A DNA stretch of 61,985 nucleotides, from assembly GCA_030429765.1 (NCBI GenBank), contig JAUIER010000022.1, positions 1 through 61,985 of the forward strand, given 5' to 3'. Positions 8,725-16,045 of the stretch are shown here, piece by piece. Below the pieces are notes generated by a model, which did no database searches, was not told where the DNA came from, and saw only the letters and a program-made list of their open reading frames with translations. Every line of letters begins with the position of its first letter. The first letter of the stretch is position 1. This DNA is from a bacterium (GTDB lineage: Bacteria; Omnitrophota; Gorgyraeia; Zapsychrales; Zapsychraceae). The position numbers were made by a program, and so were the translations under genes.

Positions 8725-10107
8725 TCACGGACGGTAACGGCGAAGCCGAAGGTCAGGCGCGCGCGGATCAATCTCCGGCGTGTACAGGCTCACATCACTC
8801 CCGCAGCAGACAAACGGCAATGTGTCCGAATAAAATCCAAACCCCGCCGGCCCGCCCTGCATTTGGGTGAACTCGCGGCCCTCATTCTGCACAATCCATT
8901 GCAGCATCCCAACCTCATCAAAGATCTGACAATATCGACTCACCGGATTCCCACCCCGTTGCATCACGCCTTGAACGACCCCTGCCGAGAGCACTAACAC
9001 GATGACCAGCGACAGGATCGGCCATCGATCTTTCCATCGCGGACGTTCGACCCGTCCGTGCGCGAGGGCCAACGGCAACAACAAAAACGCCGGCGCAAAA
9101 TAACGCGGAAACCCGTCACCGGGCCACGCCACCAAACTGTATCCGGCCGTAACGCAGACCGAGCTCATCAGCGCGATGACGCTTAAGGGTGTGACAGCCT
9201 TTGCATCACGCCGGTCACGCCACAGCACGAACACACAGACGACCAATACAAAGAACAATTCTCTGAGCCACGCCCATTGATTGACGATGTACACCAGCAC
9301 GCCCTGTAGTTTTGACCAAAGCGATCCATGTGAGGAAGCCCCGGATGTGGTGTCGACAATCCGATGGATCAGGCTCAGACCGCCGATAAAATTATCCGGC
9401 GCCAGCCAATAATGTAAAGCGCTGCCCAAAATTCCGCCAAGCAGTCCCGCCCATACGATCATCAACGACCTCGACCACTCCCGGTACCATAGAGCCATCA
9501 ATCCCAGCGCTCCGATGGCAGCAAAGAGATATTCGATCTTGCCCCACGACACAATCAATGTCCCGATCACAACCCAAATCCATCCGTGATCAGACGTCCA
9601 TCCCCGGGCGACACATCCGCAAAAGATCAACATGAGCAAAGCCGTGATCGCCCCGTCATACTGAACCTGCGGTGCGGCGTAAAAGGCCAGATTTAAATGC
9701 GCCATCGCCACTATCAAAAATGTGCCCCACATCCGCCGGTCTTTGGGCAGCCAGCAAACCGCGGTAATCAACGCGAGCAAATAAAAGACGTAGACCGACC
9801 AGCGCATCAACAAGGCCTTCTGGATCGCCCCGTTCATTCCGTCGGCAAATGGACCATGAAACGCGCGTAAAATCTTGTACACACCCGCCGGCATCAAATA
9901 ACCGGCCAGGTTATGTCCGGCGATCTCTTCGTATCGTGTGCCATCCACTCCGCGGGCCATCAAAAACGACGCTGCCCGTCCGTCGGCCATCTGCTCAATG
10001 GCATAGGCGTACAGCCCTTCCTCCCCGCACAGCGTCGCTTGAAAGTACGGTCGATGGGCGAGAAATATTGTGAGAAGCATAAATGTGATAATCAGAAATC
10101 TGGACAT
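8725..10107 (-). CDS. GT39/ArnT-like membrane glycosyltransferase candidate
   Basis: A 460-residue protein with about ten hydrophobic helices. After helix 1 the sequence ATLCGEEGLYAYAIEQM provides the acidic residues expected in the first periplasmic loop of GT-C enzymes (dolichyl/undecaprenyl-phosphate-mannose or ArnT type). The C-terminal 60 residues are soluble and periplasmic. It faces the plus-strand GT-C-like gene tail to tail, and the two may act in one envelope glycosylation route. Assignment rests on topology and the acidic loop, so family membership is moderately certain and substrate unknown. Confidence 0.6.
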   Translation of the reverse strand: MSRFLIITFMLLTIFLAHRPYFQATLCGEEGLYAYAIEQMADGRAASFLMARGVDGTRYEEIAGHNLAGYLMPAGVYKILRAFHGPFADGMNGAIQKALLMRWSVYVFYLLALITAVCWLPKDRRMWGTFLIVAMAHLNLAFYAAPQVQYDGAITALLMLIFCGCVARGWTSDHGWIWVVIGTLIVSWGKIEYLFAAIGALGLMALWYREWSRSLMIVWAGLLGGILGSALHYWLAPDNFIGGLSLIHRIVDTTSGASSHGSLWSKLQGVLVYIVNQWAWLRELFFVLVVCVFVLWRDRRDAKAVTPLSVIALMSSVCVTAGYSLVAWPGDGFPRYFAPAFLLLPLALAHGRVERPRWKDRWPILSLVIVLVLSAGVVQGVMQRGGNPVSRYCQIFDEVGMLQWIVQNEGREFTQMQGGPAGFGFYSDTLPFVCCGSDVSLYTPEIDPRAPDLRLRRYRP

Positions 10108-10135
10108 GATCTTTTAAAACGCGGCCGGTAAACCT

Positions 10136-10654
10136 CTATTCGTTTCCTCCAACATCGCACAACGAAACATCGGTATATTTTTTAAAAAGGTCCTCGAGGG
10201 ATTGGTCGCTCAGGAATACCGTGGAAACGGACTGATATGCCTGTCCGTCAAAGACATAGACCGAATAGGAACCGCTTCGCGCGCTGGCGTGAGAATACAC
10301 ATGCAGGACAGGAAACCCGTTGATCCGCTCATTAAACACAAAAACCGGACTGCCGAAGACGCGACCGATCGGCCGGGACAAGTTGCCGTCATAAATATCC
10401 AACGGACATCCGCCGGTGCCGCAAAACTTCCGGTCCGGGATAACCATGAAATCCTGAATATCATCACCGTTGAGATCAAGCACCATCCCCTGCACCGGTG
10501 ATGAGGTATCCTCCGCATTAAGAATATCACCGAACGATTCATTCAATTCAAGCCGATCGGATTGATCAGGACGCAGCTGACAGGCCGGCAGCTCCAGGGC
10601 CTGCGCGGGTACCGCCAAAAGCAAAAATACGAGAATAAAATTAGGGACAGACAC
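10136..10654 (-). CDS. Exported hypothetical protein starting inside a REP-like element
   Basis: 172 residues. The start is GTG at 10654, because an in-frame TAG lies directly before it. A GGAG six bases upstream fits as ribosome site. A signal peptide (about 1-19, ending AQA) is followed by a calcium-loop-like stretch LDLNGDDIQDFMVI (FG-GAP/VCBS type) and FCGTGGCPLDIYDG, a Cys-Gly motif seen in uncharacterised exported proteins. The first codons (GTGTCTGTCCCTAA) belong to a GGTGTCTGTCCC repeat also found inverted at 10856-10868, so an element insertion may have replaced the original 5' end. Function unknown. Confidence 0.65.
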   Translation of the reverse strand: MSVPNFILVFLLLAVPAQALELPACQLRPDQSDRLELNESFGDILNAEDTSSPVQGMVLDLNGDDIQDFMVIPDRKFCGTGGCPLDIYDGNLSRPIGRVFGSPVFVFNERINGFPVLHVYSHASARSGSYSVYVFDGQAYQSVSTVFLSDQSLEDLFKKYTDVSLCDVGGNE

Positions 10655-10663
10655 CTATTGCTC
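10640..10663. repeat. REP-like element overlapping a start codon
   Basis: TTAGGGACAGACACCTATTG, a relative of the GGGACAG family common at 29-39 kb. Its inverted counterpart GGTGTCAGTCCCTTATT lies at 10856-10872. The pair brackets 10664-10855, which has no gene. Confidence 0.45.
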
Positions 10664-10733
10664 CATTTTTAAATAATGCCGATGTGTCTCCATTGTACCA
10701 CATTATGCGTTATTCCCGGCGTCGGCTAGGCAT

Positions 10734-10773
10734 AAAAAATCCCCTACCATGCGGGGGAATCTCCAGGGGGATT
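10734..10773 (-). terminator. Weak terminator-like hairpin downstream of the RHS/TPR genes
   Basis: Read on the minus strand, TCCCC and GGGGA (10758-10740) form a short stem followed by ATTTTTTATG. A second GGGGGATT at 10766-10773 could pair alternatively. Placement after the TPR gene is right for termination, but the stem is short. Apart from this, 10664-10855 shows no gene. Confidence 0.3.
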
Positions 10774-10854
10774 GGCTGAACATCAGCCTATACACTATCA
10801 TATCTATCGATTTAAAACGTCAAATCATCAAAATTAGCCAGTAAATGAGAAATT

Positions 10855-10872
10855 TGGTGTCAGTCCCTTATT
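10855..10872. repeat. REP-like element (half copy)
   Basis: GGTGTCAGTCCCTTATT abuts the stop of the TPR gene at 10873. It is the reverse-complement relative of the copy at 10640-10663 and shares the GTCCC core of the wider GGGGACAG family. Confidence 0.4.
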
Positions 10873-11382
10873 TTAATTAAGCAATGTAGATTCGGGGCAA
10901 AGTTTTCTTCCTTCCTCAAGACACTTCTTTGCCTCTTCATCATCTCCTTCTTTTCGCAACAATTCATATTTGGCCCAAAATGTTTCTTCTAGTTCAGACT
11001 CTGCGGATTTATATATTTTTCCTTCTTTCAATAAACTAATCGCCTTATTATAAAATTCTAGCGCTTTCTGATTTTGATTGTTGTCTTCCCAATAATCTCC
11101 CATATCTTTAAGTACAACAGGATTATCTGGATCAATCTCTAAAACTTTCTCATAACATTTCTTAGATTGTTTTTTTAATTCTTGGACTTCAGAATATTCG
11201 CCACTAGTTGAATTAGCTGCAATTCGACAAGCATTTAGTTCAAGAATATTACCCTTCAAAATCAAAGCATCAATATCTGAGGGATCATCTATCAATACGG
11301 TTTCTAATAAATCTATCGCTTCTTTATATTTATGTTGGATAGAGGCTAATTCACGAGCCTCTTTTATTTTATTTTCCTTCAT
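10873..11382 (-). CDS. Small TPR protein downstream of the RHS module
   Basis: About 169 residues, cytoplasmic by sequence, with helical TPR-like repeats: YKEAIDLLETVLIDDPSDIDALILKG, CYEKVLEIDPDNPVVLKDMG and QKALEFYNKAISLLKEG. I choose the ATG at 11382, preceded by GAGG at good spacing; a GTG at 11394 overlaps the RHS stop (TAGTG) and would add four residues. The gene is distinctly AT-rich and lysine-rich like its RHS neighbour, suggesting joint acquisition. In position it could be an immunity or accessory protein for the RHS tip; that is unproven. Confidence 0.7.
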   Translation of the reverse strand: MKENKIKEARELASIQHKYKEAIDLLETVLIDDPSDIDALILKGNILELNACRIAANSTSGEYSEVQELKKQSKKCYEKVLEIDPDNPVVLKDMGDYWEDNNQNQKALEFYNKAISLLKEGKIYKSAESELEETFWAKYELLRKEGDDEEAKKCLEEGRKLCPESTLLN

Positions 11383-11393
11383 TTTTTTCCTCA

Positions 11394-12515
11394 CTAATTT
11401 GAGGCAGGAGCTTCACACGTTTCACTACCACCTTGGTCACCAGTACACTGCTCAGGATTTGCTCTACAAAAATCACACCATGCGGGATTTTGCTCACAAA
11501 AGTCTTTATTTTTACATTTTGACGGATCATAAACACATTCTATATCTTCAGGGAATGGTATGTCAGCTTCCGGCATAGTTAAATCATCTGGAGCAAAAGG
11601 ATCAAATGTATCCGCTAAGCCTTCTCCTGCTGCCATTCCTATACCAACAGCTACTAGTATTCCGCCTAATCCACCTCTCTTCCATACTTTTAACCAACCT
11701 CGCAGCTCAGCTTTTCTTGCATTTGATACTTTAGGGTTTTTTAACGCTTCCTTTAACTCTTTGATTTTATTTGGATGCATGAGGGGATCATCACCTGGAA
11801 TTCCTCTATCTCCCTTTTGTGCTAATCCAAAAGGATCTATATACAAAATCGGATTATTCGAAACATATGCGTACAAATTCATTGAATCCCAATAGCCCAA
11901 TGGATCTCTTTGCAAAAAGCGTCCAATATCAGGGTAGTACATCCTTGCACGATAATAGTAAACCCCACTTTCATCATCGTATCTACGCCCGGTGAAATAG
12001 TATGGATTTCCAATAGACGACAATGATGTAGTGATTTGACCATACGGATTATAATCGTAGGTCTCAAGCACTGTTCCCGAAGAATTTGTGATATTCCGCA
12101 CACTGTTCAGACCATCATAATGATAGTAATATGTCGTAGAACTACGATCCATCGTGAGAACTTCGTCGATCCCTCGCCCCATCACGTAATCTGCCTGAAG
12201 CACATTCGACGAATTGTATTCTTCTATCACCTCCGATCCATCGTACACAAAATACGTCGTCGTCCCATCAACGGTTTTACTTACCCGCCGATTAAACGCG
12301 TCATATTCATACGTAGCAGTATGCGATGAATTCTGCATTTGAATCAAACGATTCTGCTCATCGTAGGTATAAGTGTTAGTCCCATCGCTTTGAAGGTTAT
12401 CATTGGGTCGATAACCGCAGGTTATCGACATCGAGGCGTTGTTCATTCTGAAATACCGCGTCGCTTTAACGCGGTATTTCGACAAAACAACACCGATCCA
12501 CTGGCTATTTATCAA
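11394..12515 (-). CDS. Orphan RHS-repeat C-terminal module (5'-truncated)
   Basis: 373 residues. From about residue 35 the protein has YD repeats (NTYTYDEQNRLIQM, ATYEYDAFNRRVSK) and the RHS-associated core (YYYRARMYYPDIGRFLQRDPLG to NLYAYVSNNPILYIDPFGL). A non-RHS tail of about 140 residues follows, with a short hydrophobic helix (GGILVAVGIGMAAGEG) and a Cys-rich end. Full RHS proteins exceed 1000 residues, so only the 3' tip remains. Residues 1-34 resemble nothing in RHS and are encoded by a hairpin cluster. In polymorphic toxins the region after the core is the effector, so this tail is a candidate toxin; expression is uncertain without the N-terminus. Confidence 0.7.
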   Translation of the reverse strand: MINSQWIGVVLSKYRVKATRYFRMNNASMSITCGYRPNDNLQSDGTNTYTYDEQNRLIQMQNSSHTATYEYDAFNRRVSKTVDGTTTYFVYDGSEVIEEYNSSNVLQADYVMGRGIDEVLTMDRSSTTYYYHYDGLNSVRNITNSSGTVLETYDYNPYGQITTSLSSIGNPYYFTGRRYDDESGVYYYRARMYYPDIGRFLQRDPLGYWDSMNLYAYVSNNPILYIDPFGLAQKGDRGIPGDDPLMHPNKIKELKEALKNPKVSNARKAELRGWLKVWKRGGLGGILVAVGIGMAAGEGLADTFDPFAPDDLTMPEADIPFPEDIECVYDPSKCKNKDFCEQNPAWCDFCRANPEQCTGDQGGSETCEAPASN

Positions 12516-12608
12516 AGAACTGACAAAACTTTAAGTAATTTATCCGGCGAGCGGTAGCTCGACGGTCGTCCGTAAGGACGAAAACGATCGAAGTTTTTTC
12601 GATCGTTT
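12408..12608. repeat. Cluster of five perfect hairpins at the RHS truncation point
   Basis: Five inverted repeats follow each other: GTCGATAACC/GGTTATCGAC (12408-12430, loop 3), GAAATACCGCG/CGCGGTATTTC (12450-12480, loop 9), CGAGC/GCTCG (12548-12561), TCGTCC/GGACGA (12566-12581) and AAACGATCGAA/TTCGATCGTTT (12582-12608, loop 5). All arms are exact. The first sits where RHS homology ends. They could be a recombination junction or a compound palindromic element. Confidence 0.7.
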
Positions 12609-12717
12609 ATATAATACTAATTATTCTGTTTCTGAAAAAGAAAATGAACAGCTCATTAAAACGCTTAAATTTTATTTTTCGGAAACAGATGCGAAAGTAT
12701 TACATTTAACTTACTAA
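12535..12717 (+). other. Open reading frame remnant without a start codon
   Basis: A plus-strand frame of 60 codons ending at TAA 12715-12717, with no ATG, GTG or TTG. Its second half (SEKENEQLIKTLKFYFSETD) looks like ordinary helical protein. It may be the 3' end of a gene cut by the event that produced the hairpins, or chance. From 12718 to 12825 I see only an imperfect inverted repeat (GGACTTACC against GGCAAGTCC). Confidence 0.25.
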
Positions 12718-12825
12718 TTGGCGTCTATGGACTTACCTCAAAAAGTGAGAAACAAAATCTCTACTTACCGACCTGAGCTGACCCTTTTCGGGGCAAGTCC
12801 AACGTCTAAGCTTTGAGAGATAAAG

Positions 12826-13242
12826 TCACTTTTGTTGTTCTGGAGGCACAACATAACAATATAATTCTAAATACTCTAGAACTTTTAATCTTAAATAATC
12901 AATCAGTAAAATGTACGTACAATAATTTGGATATTTTTCAAGATTTGCTATTAGCCATCCCGAGTACCTCTTATCATTCAAAAGATTTCCTTCATCGAGC
13001 CACTTTTTTGCAGTTTTTGGATCAGAGTGAGTTCCAAACTTTTCTATAGTAGTCGCCACCCCTGCAACCGTGTCGGAAAACACCTCTACCTCAAAGAATA
13101 TTGAAAGGTCTTCTTCAGTATTATTATCATCCAATCGAACAACCTCATCCTTTTCGGCTACAAAATTTTCTTGGTTGTACATTGAAATTAGGCACTCTTT
13201 CACCAAACATCCAATTAATTCTCTATGTATTTCTTTATCCAT
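12826..13242 (-). CDS. Hypothetical protein in AT-rich patch
   Basis: 138 residues, soluble and acidic, with no signal or membrane segment. I do not recognise the family. The sequence is helical with many Glu/Leu/Tyr residues in the C-terminal half (about 85-130). It is AT-rich like the genes at 10873-12515, so it probably shares their origin. No operon partner: the next gene leftwards is the RHS truncation and the next rightwards ends 55 bases upstream. Confidence 0.55.
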   Translation of the reverse strand: MDKEIHRELIGCLVKECLISMYNQENFVAEKDEVVRLDDNNTEEDLSIFFEVEVFSDTVAGVATTIEKFGTHSDPKTAKKWLDEGNLLNDKRYSGWLIANLEKYPNYCTYILLIDYLRLKVLEYLELYCYVVPPEQQK

Positions 13243-13297
13243 TAGTCTTTATGCCTATTTCCGATTTCTCCATTAAAATTATGGACAGTCACCCTTT

Positions 13298-13564
13298 TCA
13301 CTTTTTATCCTTTTCCCGATGCGGGCAGCCGGGCCAGCAGCATGGACGACGCTTGCCTTTTTCCAACTGGGAACATCCCCAGTCAATCCGTTTGGTCCGT
13401 GTCACCGCCTGCTTCGCCGATTCGATCCAGCAGATCCATTCATTGCGGGCCAACGGTGTGATGTCATCCCATGTCTCAAGCGCCTTGGCATTCGCCCGCA
13501 ACGCCTTTTTGAGATCCGCCGGCAGTGCGTGAACCACTCCGCCCTTAATTTGATTTCGGCTCAT
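13298..13564 (-). CDS. YdeI/OmpD-associated (OmdA) family protein
   Basis: 88 residues. DLKKALRANAKALETWDDITP followed by ICWIESAKQAVTRTKRI matches the OmdA-type C-terminal domain (ALxxxP...W..L.P..R.EYV.WI..AK...TR..RI). The Cys-rich tail (CCWPGCPHR) is also seen in some short members and may bind metal. Proposed roles for the family are vague (bacteriocin protection, envelope). It overlaps the VOC gene by 20 bases, so the two are coupled. Confidence 0.75.
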   Translation of the reverse strand: MSRNQIKGGVVHALPADLKKALRANAKALETWDDITPLARNEWICWIESAKQAVTRTKRIDWGCSQLEKGKRRPCCWPGCPHREKDKK

Positions 13565-13988
13565 ATTCGTGATTCACCATCCATCTGACGCCGAACTTAT
13601 CCTGACAGATTCCAAACAAGGCGTTCCAGAATGTTTTCTGAAGAGGCATCACCACCGTCCCTTCTTCGGACAACGCCTTAAAATAATCCTCGGCCTCGGA
13701 TTCCTTGAGTGTATGCAGCGACAAACAAATATTGCCGCCAACCTGAATATTGTCCCGATCACTCGCGCAGCCGTCCGATCCCATCAACAGACAATGCGGA
13801 TTGATCTGAATCGCCACGTGCATCACCTTCTCCAGCTCATCGTCGGACATCTGCTTTTTCTCGTCGGAATCAGGCATGTCCCTGAAGCGCTGAAAGAAAC
13901 AGAACTCCTTATCAAAAACCTGTTTATAAAAATTAAAAACTGCTTCCGTGTTTCCCGGAAAGACCAGGTAAGGGTGGATGTTGGCCAT
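13545..13988 (-). CDS. VOC superfamily protein, PhnB-like
   Basis: 147 residues with the PhnB/glyoxalase-bleomycin resistance fold: start IHPYLVFPGNTEAVFNFYKQVF, middle VMHVAIQINPHCLLMGSD and end FWNALFGICQDKFGVRWMVNHE. The WxxxxGxxxDxFGxxWxxN signature is present, although the usual H/E metal ligands are only partly clear. A strong ribosome site (AAGGAG) precedes the ATG. Members are small-molecule binding enzymes whose substrates are mostly unknown; the coupled OmdA gene gives no further hint. Confidence 0.88.
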   Translation of the reverse strand: MANIHPYLVFPGNTEAVFNFYKQVFDKEFCFFQRFRDMPDSDEKKQMSDDELEKVMHVAIQINPHCLLMGSDGCASDRDNIQVGGNICLSLHTLKESEAEDYFKALSEEGTVVMPLQKTFWNALFGICQDKFGVRWMVNHEYEPKSN

Positions 13989-14085
13989 ACTTTTTTCTCC
14001 TTGCTATATCTAGTGTAGTCAAAAACCTCAACTCCTCGTTATTCAGATAAATAAAGATTCAAGCATTATATTGTTCAAAATATTT

Positions 14086-14586
14086 TTATGTCCATGGTCG
14101 CTCCGGCACGGGATTGATAAAAATATTTTCCTCAATTTTTGTTAACGGCCGGCCAAACTCATGTGTCGGCAGTTGACCCGGCCAGTCTGGATCATAAATA
14201 ATGATACTCTCTGAAGCCCACTTACTGTCATAATCTATGGCAATTCTGTATAAGGGTTCCGATCCCTTATGATCGGAGATTCGCACTTCGCTGTATACAA
14301 CACTACGACCACGCGAGCAAAGCCTCTGACACAAGGGTTCGCTTTTATGCAAAAAAACCTGCGAAACCGGCATTGACTCGTATTTGTTAAAAATCTGCCG
14401 TGCCTCCGTATTCAGCTCATCTATGGTACCCATCTGTCTGAAAATAAAAGCCGCATAGTCCTGCTTACTTAAAACAAAGCGTAACGGATGCGGACAACCA
14501 AAGCCGATCCATACAAGGGTGGCAAACAGAACAAATATTATCACAGAAATGATTTCGGTCGATGTGAGTTGCTTATTGAGATTCAT
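14086..14586 (-). CDS. Hypothetical protein with N-terminal membrane anchor
   Basis: 166 residues: one membrane segment (about 12-31), then a soluble domain, probably periplasmic, with a Cys pair (CQRLC, about 86-90) and a proline-rich end. No family recognised. It starts 6 bases after the stop of the 123-residue gene upstream, so the two form a small operon. The gap 13989-14085 holds nothing I recognise. Confidence 0.6.
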   Translation of the reverse strand: MNLNKQLTSTEIISVIIFVLFATLVWIGFGCPHPLRFVLSKQDYAAFIFRQMGTIDELNTEARQIFNKYESMPVSQVFLHKSEPLCQRLCSRGRSVVYSEVRISDHKGSEPLYRIAIDYDSKWASESIIIYDPDWPGQLPTHEFGRPLTKIEENIFINPVPERPWT

Positions 14587-14592
14587 ATCAAG

Positions 14593-14964
14593 TTATCCGC
14601 TACGCGCTTCACGCACCAATTTAACAACACGATCCCAGTGACGCATATACATCCAACGCCCAAAGATCAGCCATGGAAACAACGGCCGTTTATTGATTTT
14701 TGCCGAACATTTACTTTTCAACCACTCCGGATCAAATCCGCTCCACTCTCCCGCCATGCTCAGCAGATTACGACCGCAAACGGGATAGACTTCATAATCC
14801 AGAATATTCTTTAATTCACTTTCCGAGTAAGGTGAATCAGCTAACTCAGTCGCGATTCGTGTATAATCACTCTCACTTAATTCCGTATCAAGAAAAAATT
14901 CTGATAAAGCCTCCCACACAGGCATTCGTTGATCTGCAATATTGAAGTCTGAAGGATTTTTCAT
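14593..14964 (-). CDS. Uncharacterised protein resembling DUF7079-type family
   Basis: 123 residues, cytoplasmic. The pattern MPVWEALSEFFLDTELSESD, then ELKNILDYEVYPVCGRNLLS and MAGEWSGFDPEWL is a conserved block I have seen in small uncharacterised proteins (DUF7079-like by memory). The function is unknown; family members often occur near toxin-immunity loci, which is not evidence here. First gene of a two-gene operon with 14086-14586. Confidence 0.6.
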   Translation of the reverse strand: MKNPSDFNIADQRMPVWEALSEFFLDTELSESDYTRIATELADSPYSESELKNILDYEVYPVCGRNLLSMAGEWSGFDPEWLKSKCSAKINKRPLFPWLIFGRWMYMRHWDRVVKLVREARSG

Positions 14965-15021
14965 ATCACTTTACCTGATAAGACTCGTCACATTTCAATT
15001 CATCTAAAAAAACACGCCACA

Positions 15022-16035
15022 CTACTTTTCATTTGCCATCAACTCCCTCAGCACTTCACTAATTAATGACGCGATTTGATGACGACCTTCGTCGGTGAAG
15101 TGGATGTGATCGATGTATAATTTCTTATTACGCTCGGCGATGATGTTGGCGGCGTCGATCAGCGGCGCTTTTTTCTCACGCGCGACGGTCTTAAGGATAT
15201 TGTCGGCGATCCGAAATCCCTCCAGCCCAAACGCCATCGAATAATACCGGGTGAAGCCCATGCGGCGATCAAAATCCGCGGGCTGCTTATCCGGCGGATA
15301 GGCGTGCAGTAAACGGCTTTGAGTTAAAAGCAGCGGCTGCGCGCCGATGTTCCGCGCGACATCCACAAAGGTCTCGACCGATAAACGGTATTGTTGGACG
15401 GGATTCGGATAGATACCGCTTTGCGTGGGATCGGGTATCGGTTCCTTACCCAAACCCAAGGGTTTGCGCCGCCGGATCAAATAATCGTCACTGTTAAAGT
15501 CCTTGATATCCGCCCACGATCCGTAGAGGATCACATAATCCGGTTGAAAGTGATGCCCTTCGGTCAACAGCCGTCCCAGCGCGTCGGTGGCATTATGACC
15601 GGGGATCCCCGCGTTGATCACCTCGGCGTTTGGAACACCGTCGAGGCGCAGATAACGCTCCAGCCGACGTGGCCAGTCCTCATCATTGCTGGCGCCCGCG
15701 TCAAACACCGTCGATCCGCCATACACCATAATCCGTACCGCCCCCTCGGGCTTTTGGACCGAAAACTCCGGCCCGCGATAACCATGCGAATTGATCTGAT
15801 ACTGCAGCCGTTCCTCCGGCCCGATCGCGATCGGACTGTGCACGTCCTGGGTGTGTTGCGGAAAATGACTGCGCGCGTAAACACTCGGCTCGTACACAAG
15901 CTCGCGCGGTTTGATCGCCTGCTTGTCAGATCCCGCCCGCCGCGGCATAAACTGCATATAGGCCTGGATAAAAATGATCAGCAGTCCGAGGAGAATAATG
16001 ACTTGGGCGATTTTTTTGAATGTGGGTTTGGGCAT
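15022..16035 (-). CDS. SGNH/GDSL hydrolase-like envelope protein
   Basis: 337 residues: N-terminal membrane anchor (about 9-27), then an SGNH fold. Block I is MVYGGSTVFD (nucleophile Ser), block II VINAGIPGHNATD (Gly and Asn oxyanion residues) and block V YIDHIHFTDEGRHQ (Asp and His). The domain would lie outside the cytoplasmic membrane and probably deacylates or transfers acyl groups on a glycan. Last gene of the operon 19658 to 15022, starting 10 bases after the TPR gene. Both ends of the operon's core carry SGNH proteins, suggesting one envelope modification pathway. Confidence 0.82.
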   Translation of the reverse strand: MPKPTFKKIAQVIILLGLLIIFIQAYMQFMPRRAGSDKQAIKPRELVYEPSVYARSHFPQHTQDVHSPIAIGPEERLQYQINSHGYRGPEFSVQKPEGAVRIMVYGGSTVFDAGASNDEDWPRRLERYLRLDGVPNAEVINAGIPGHNATDALGRLLTEGHHFQPDYVILYGSWADIKDFNSDDYLIRRRKPLGLGKEPIPDPTQSGIYPNPVQQYRLSVETFVDVARNIGAQPLLLTQSRLLHAYPPDKQPADFDRRMGFTRYYSMAFGLEGFRIADNILKTVAREKKAPLIDAANIIAERNKKLYIDHIHFTDEGRHQIASLISEVLRELMANEK

Positions 16036-16045
16036 GGATAATTGA

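Noticed and set aside
12720-12805. Integron attC-like inverted repeat (GGACTTACC and GGCAAGTCC)
   Set aside because: The ends lack matching core sites of the GTTRRRY/RYYYAAC type and there is no integrase or cassette row, so I do not call an integron.
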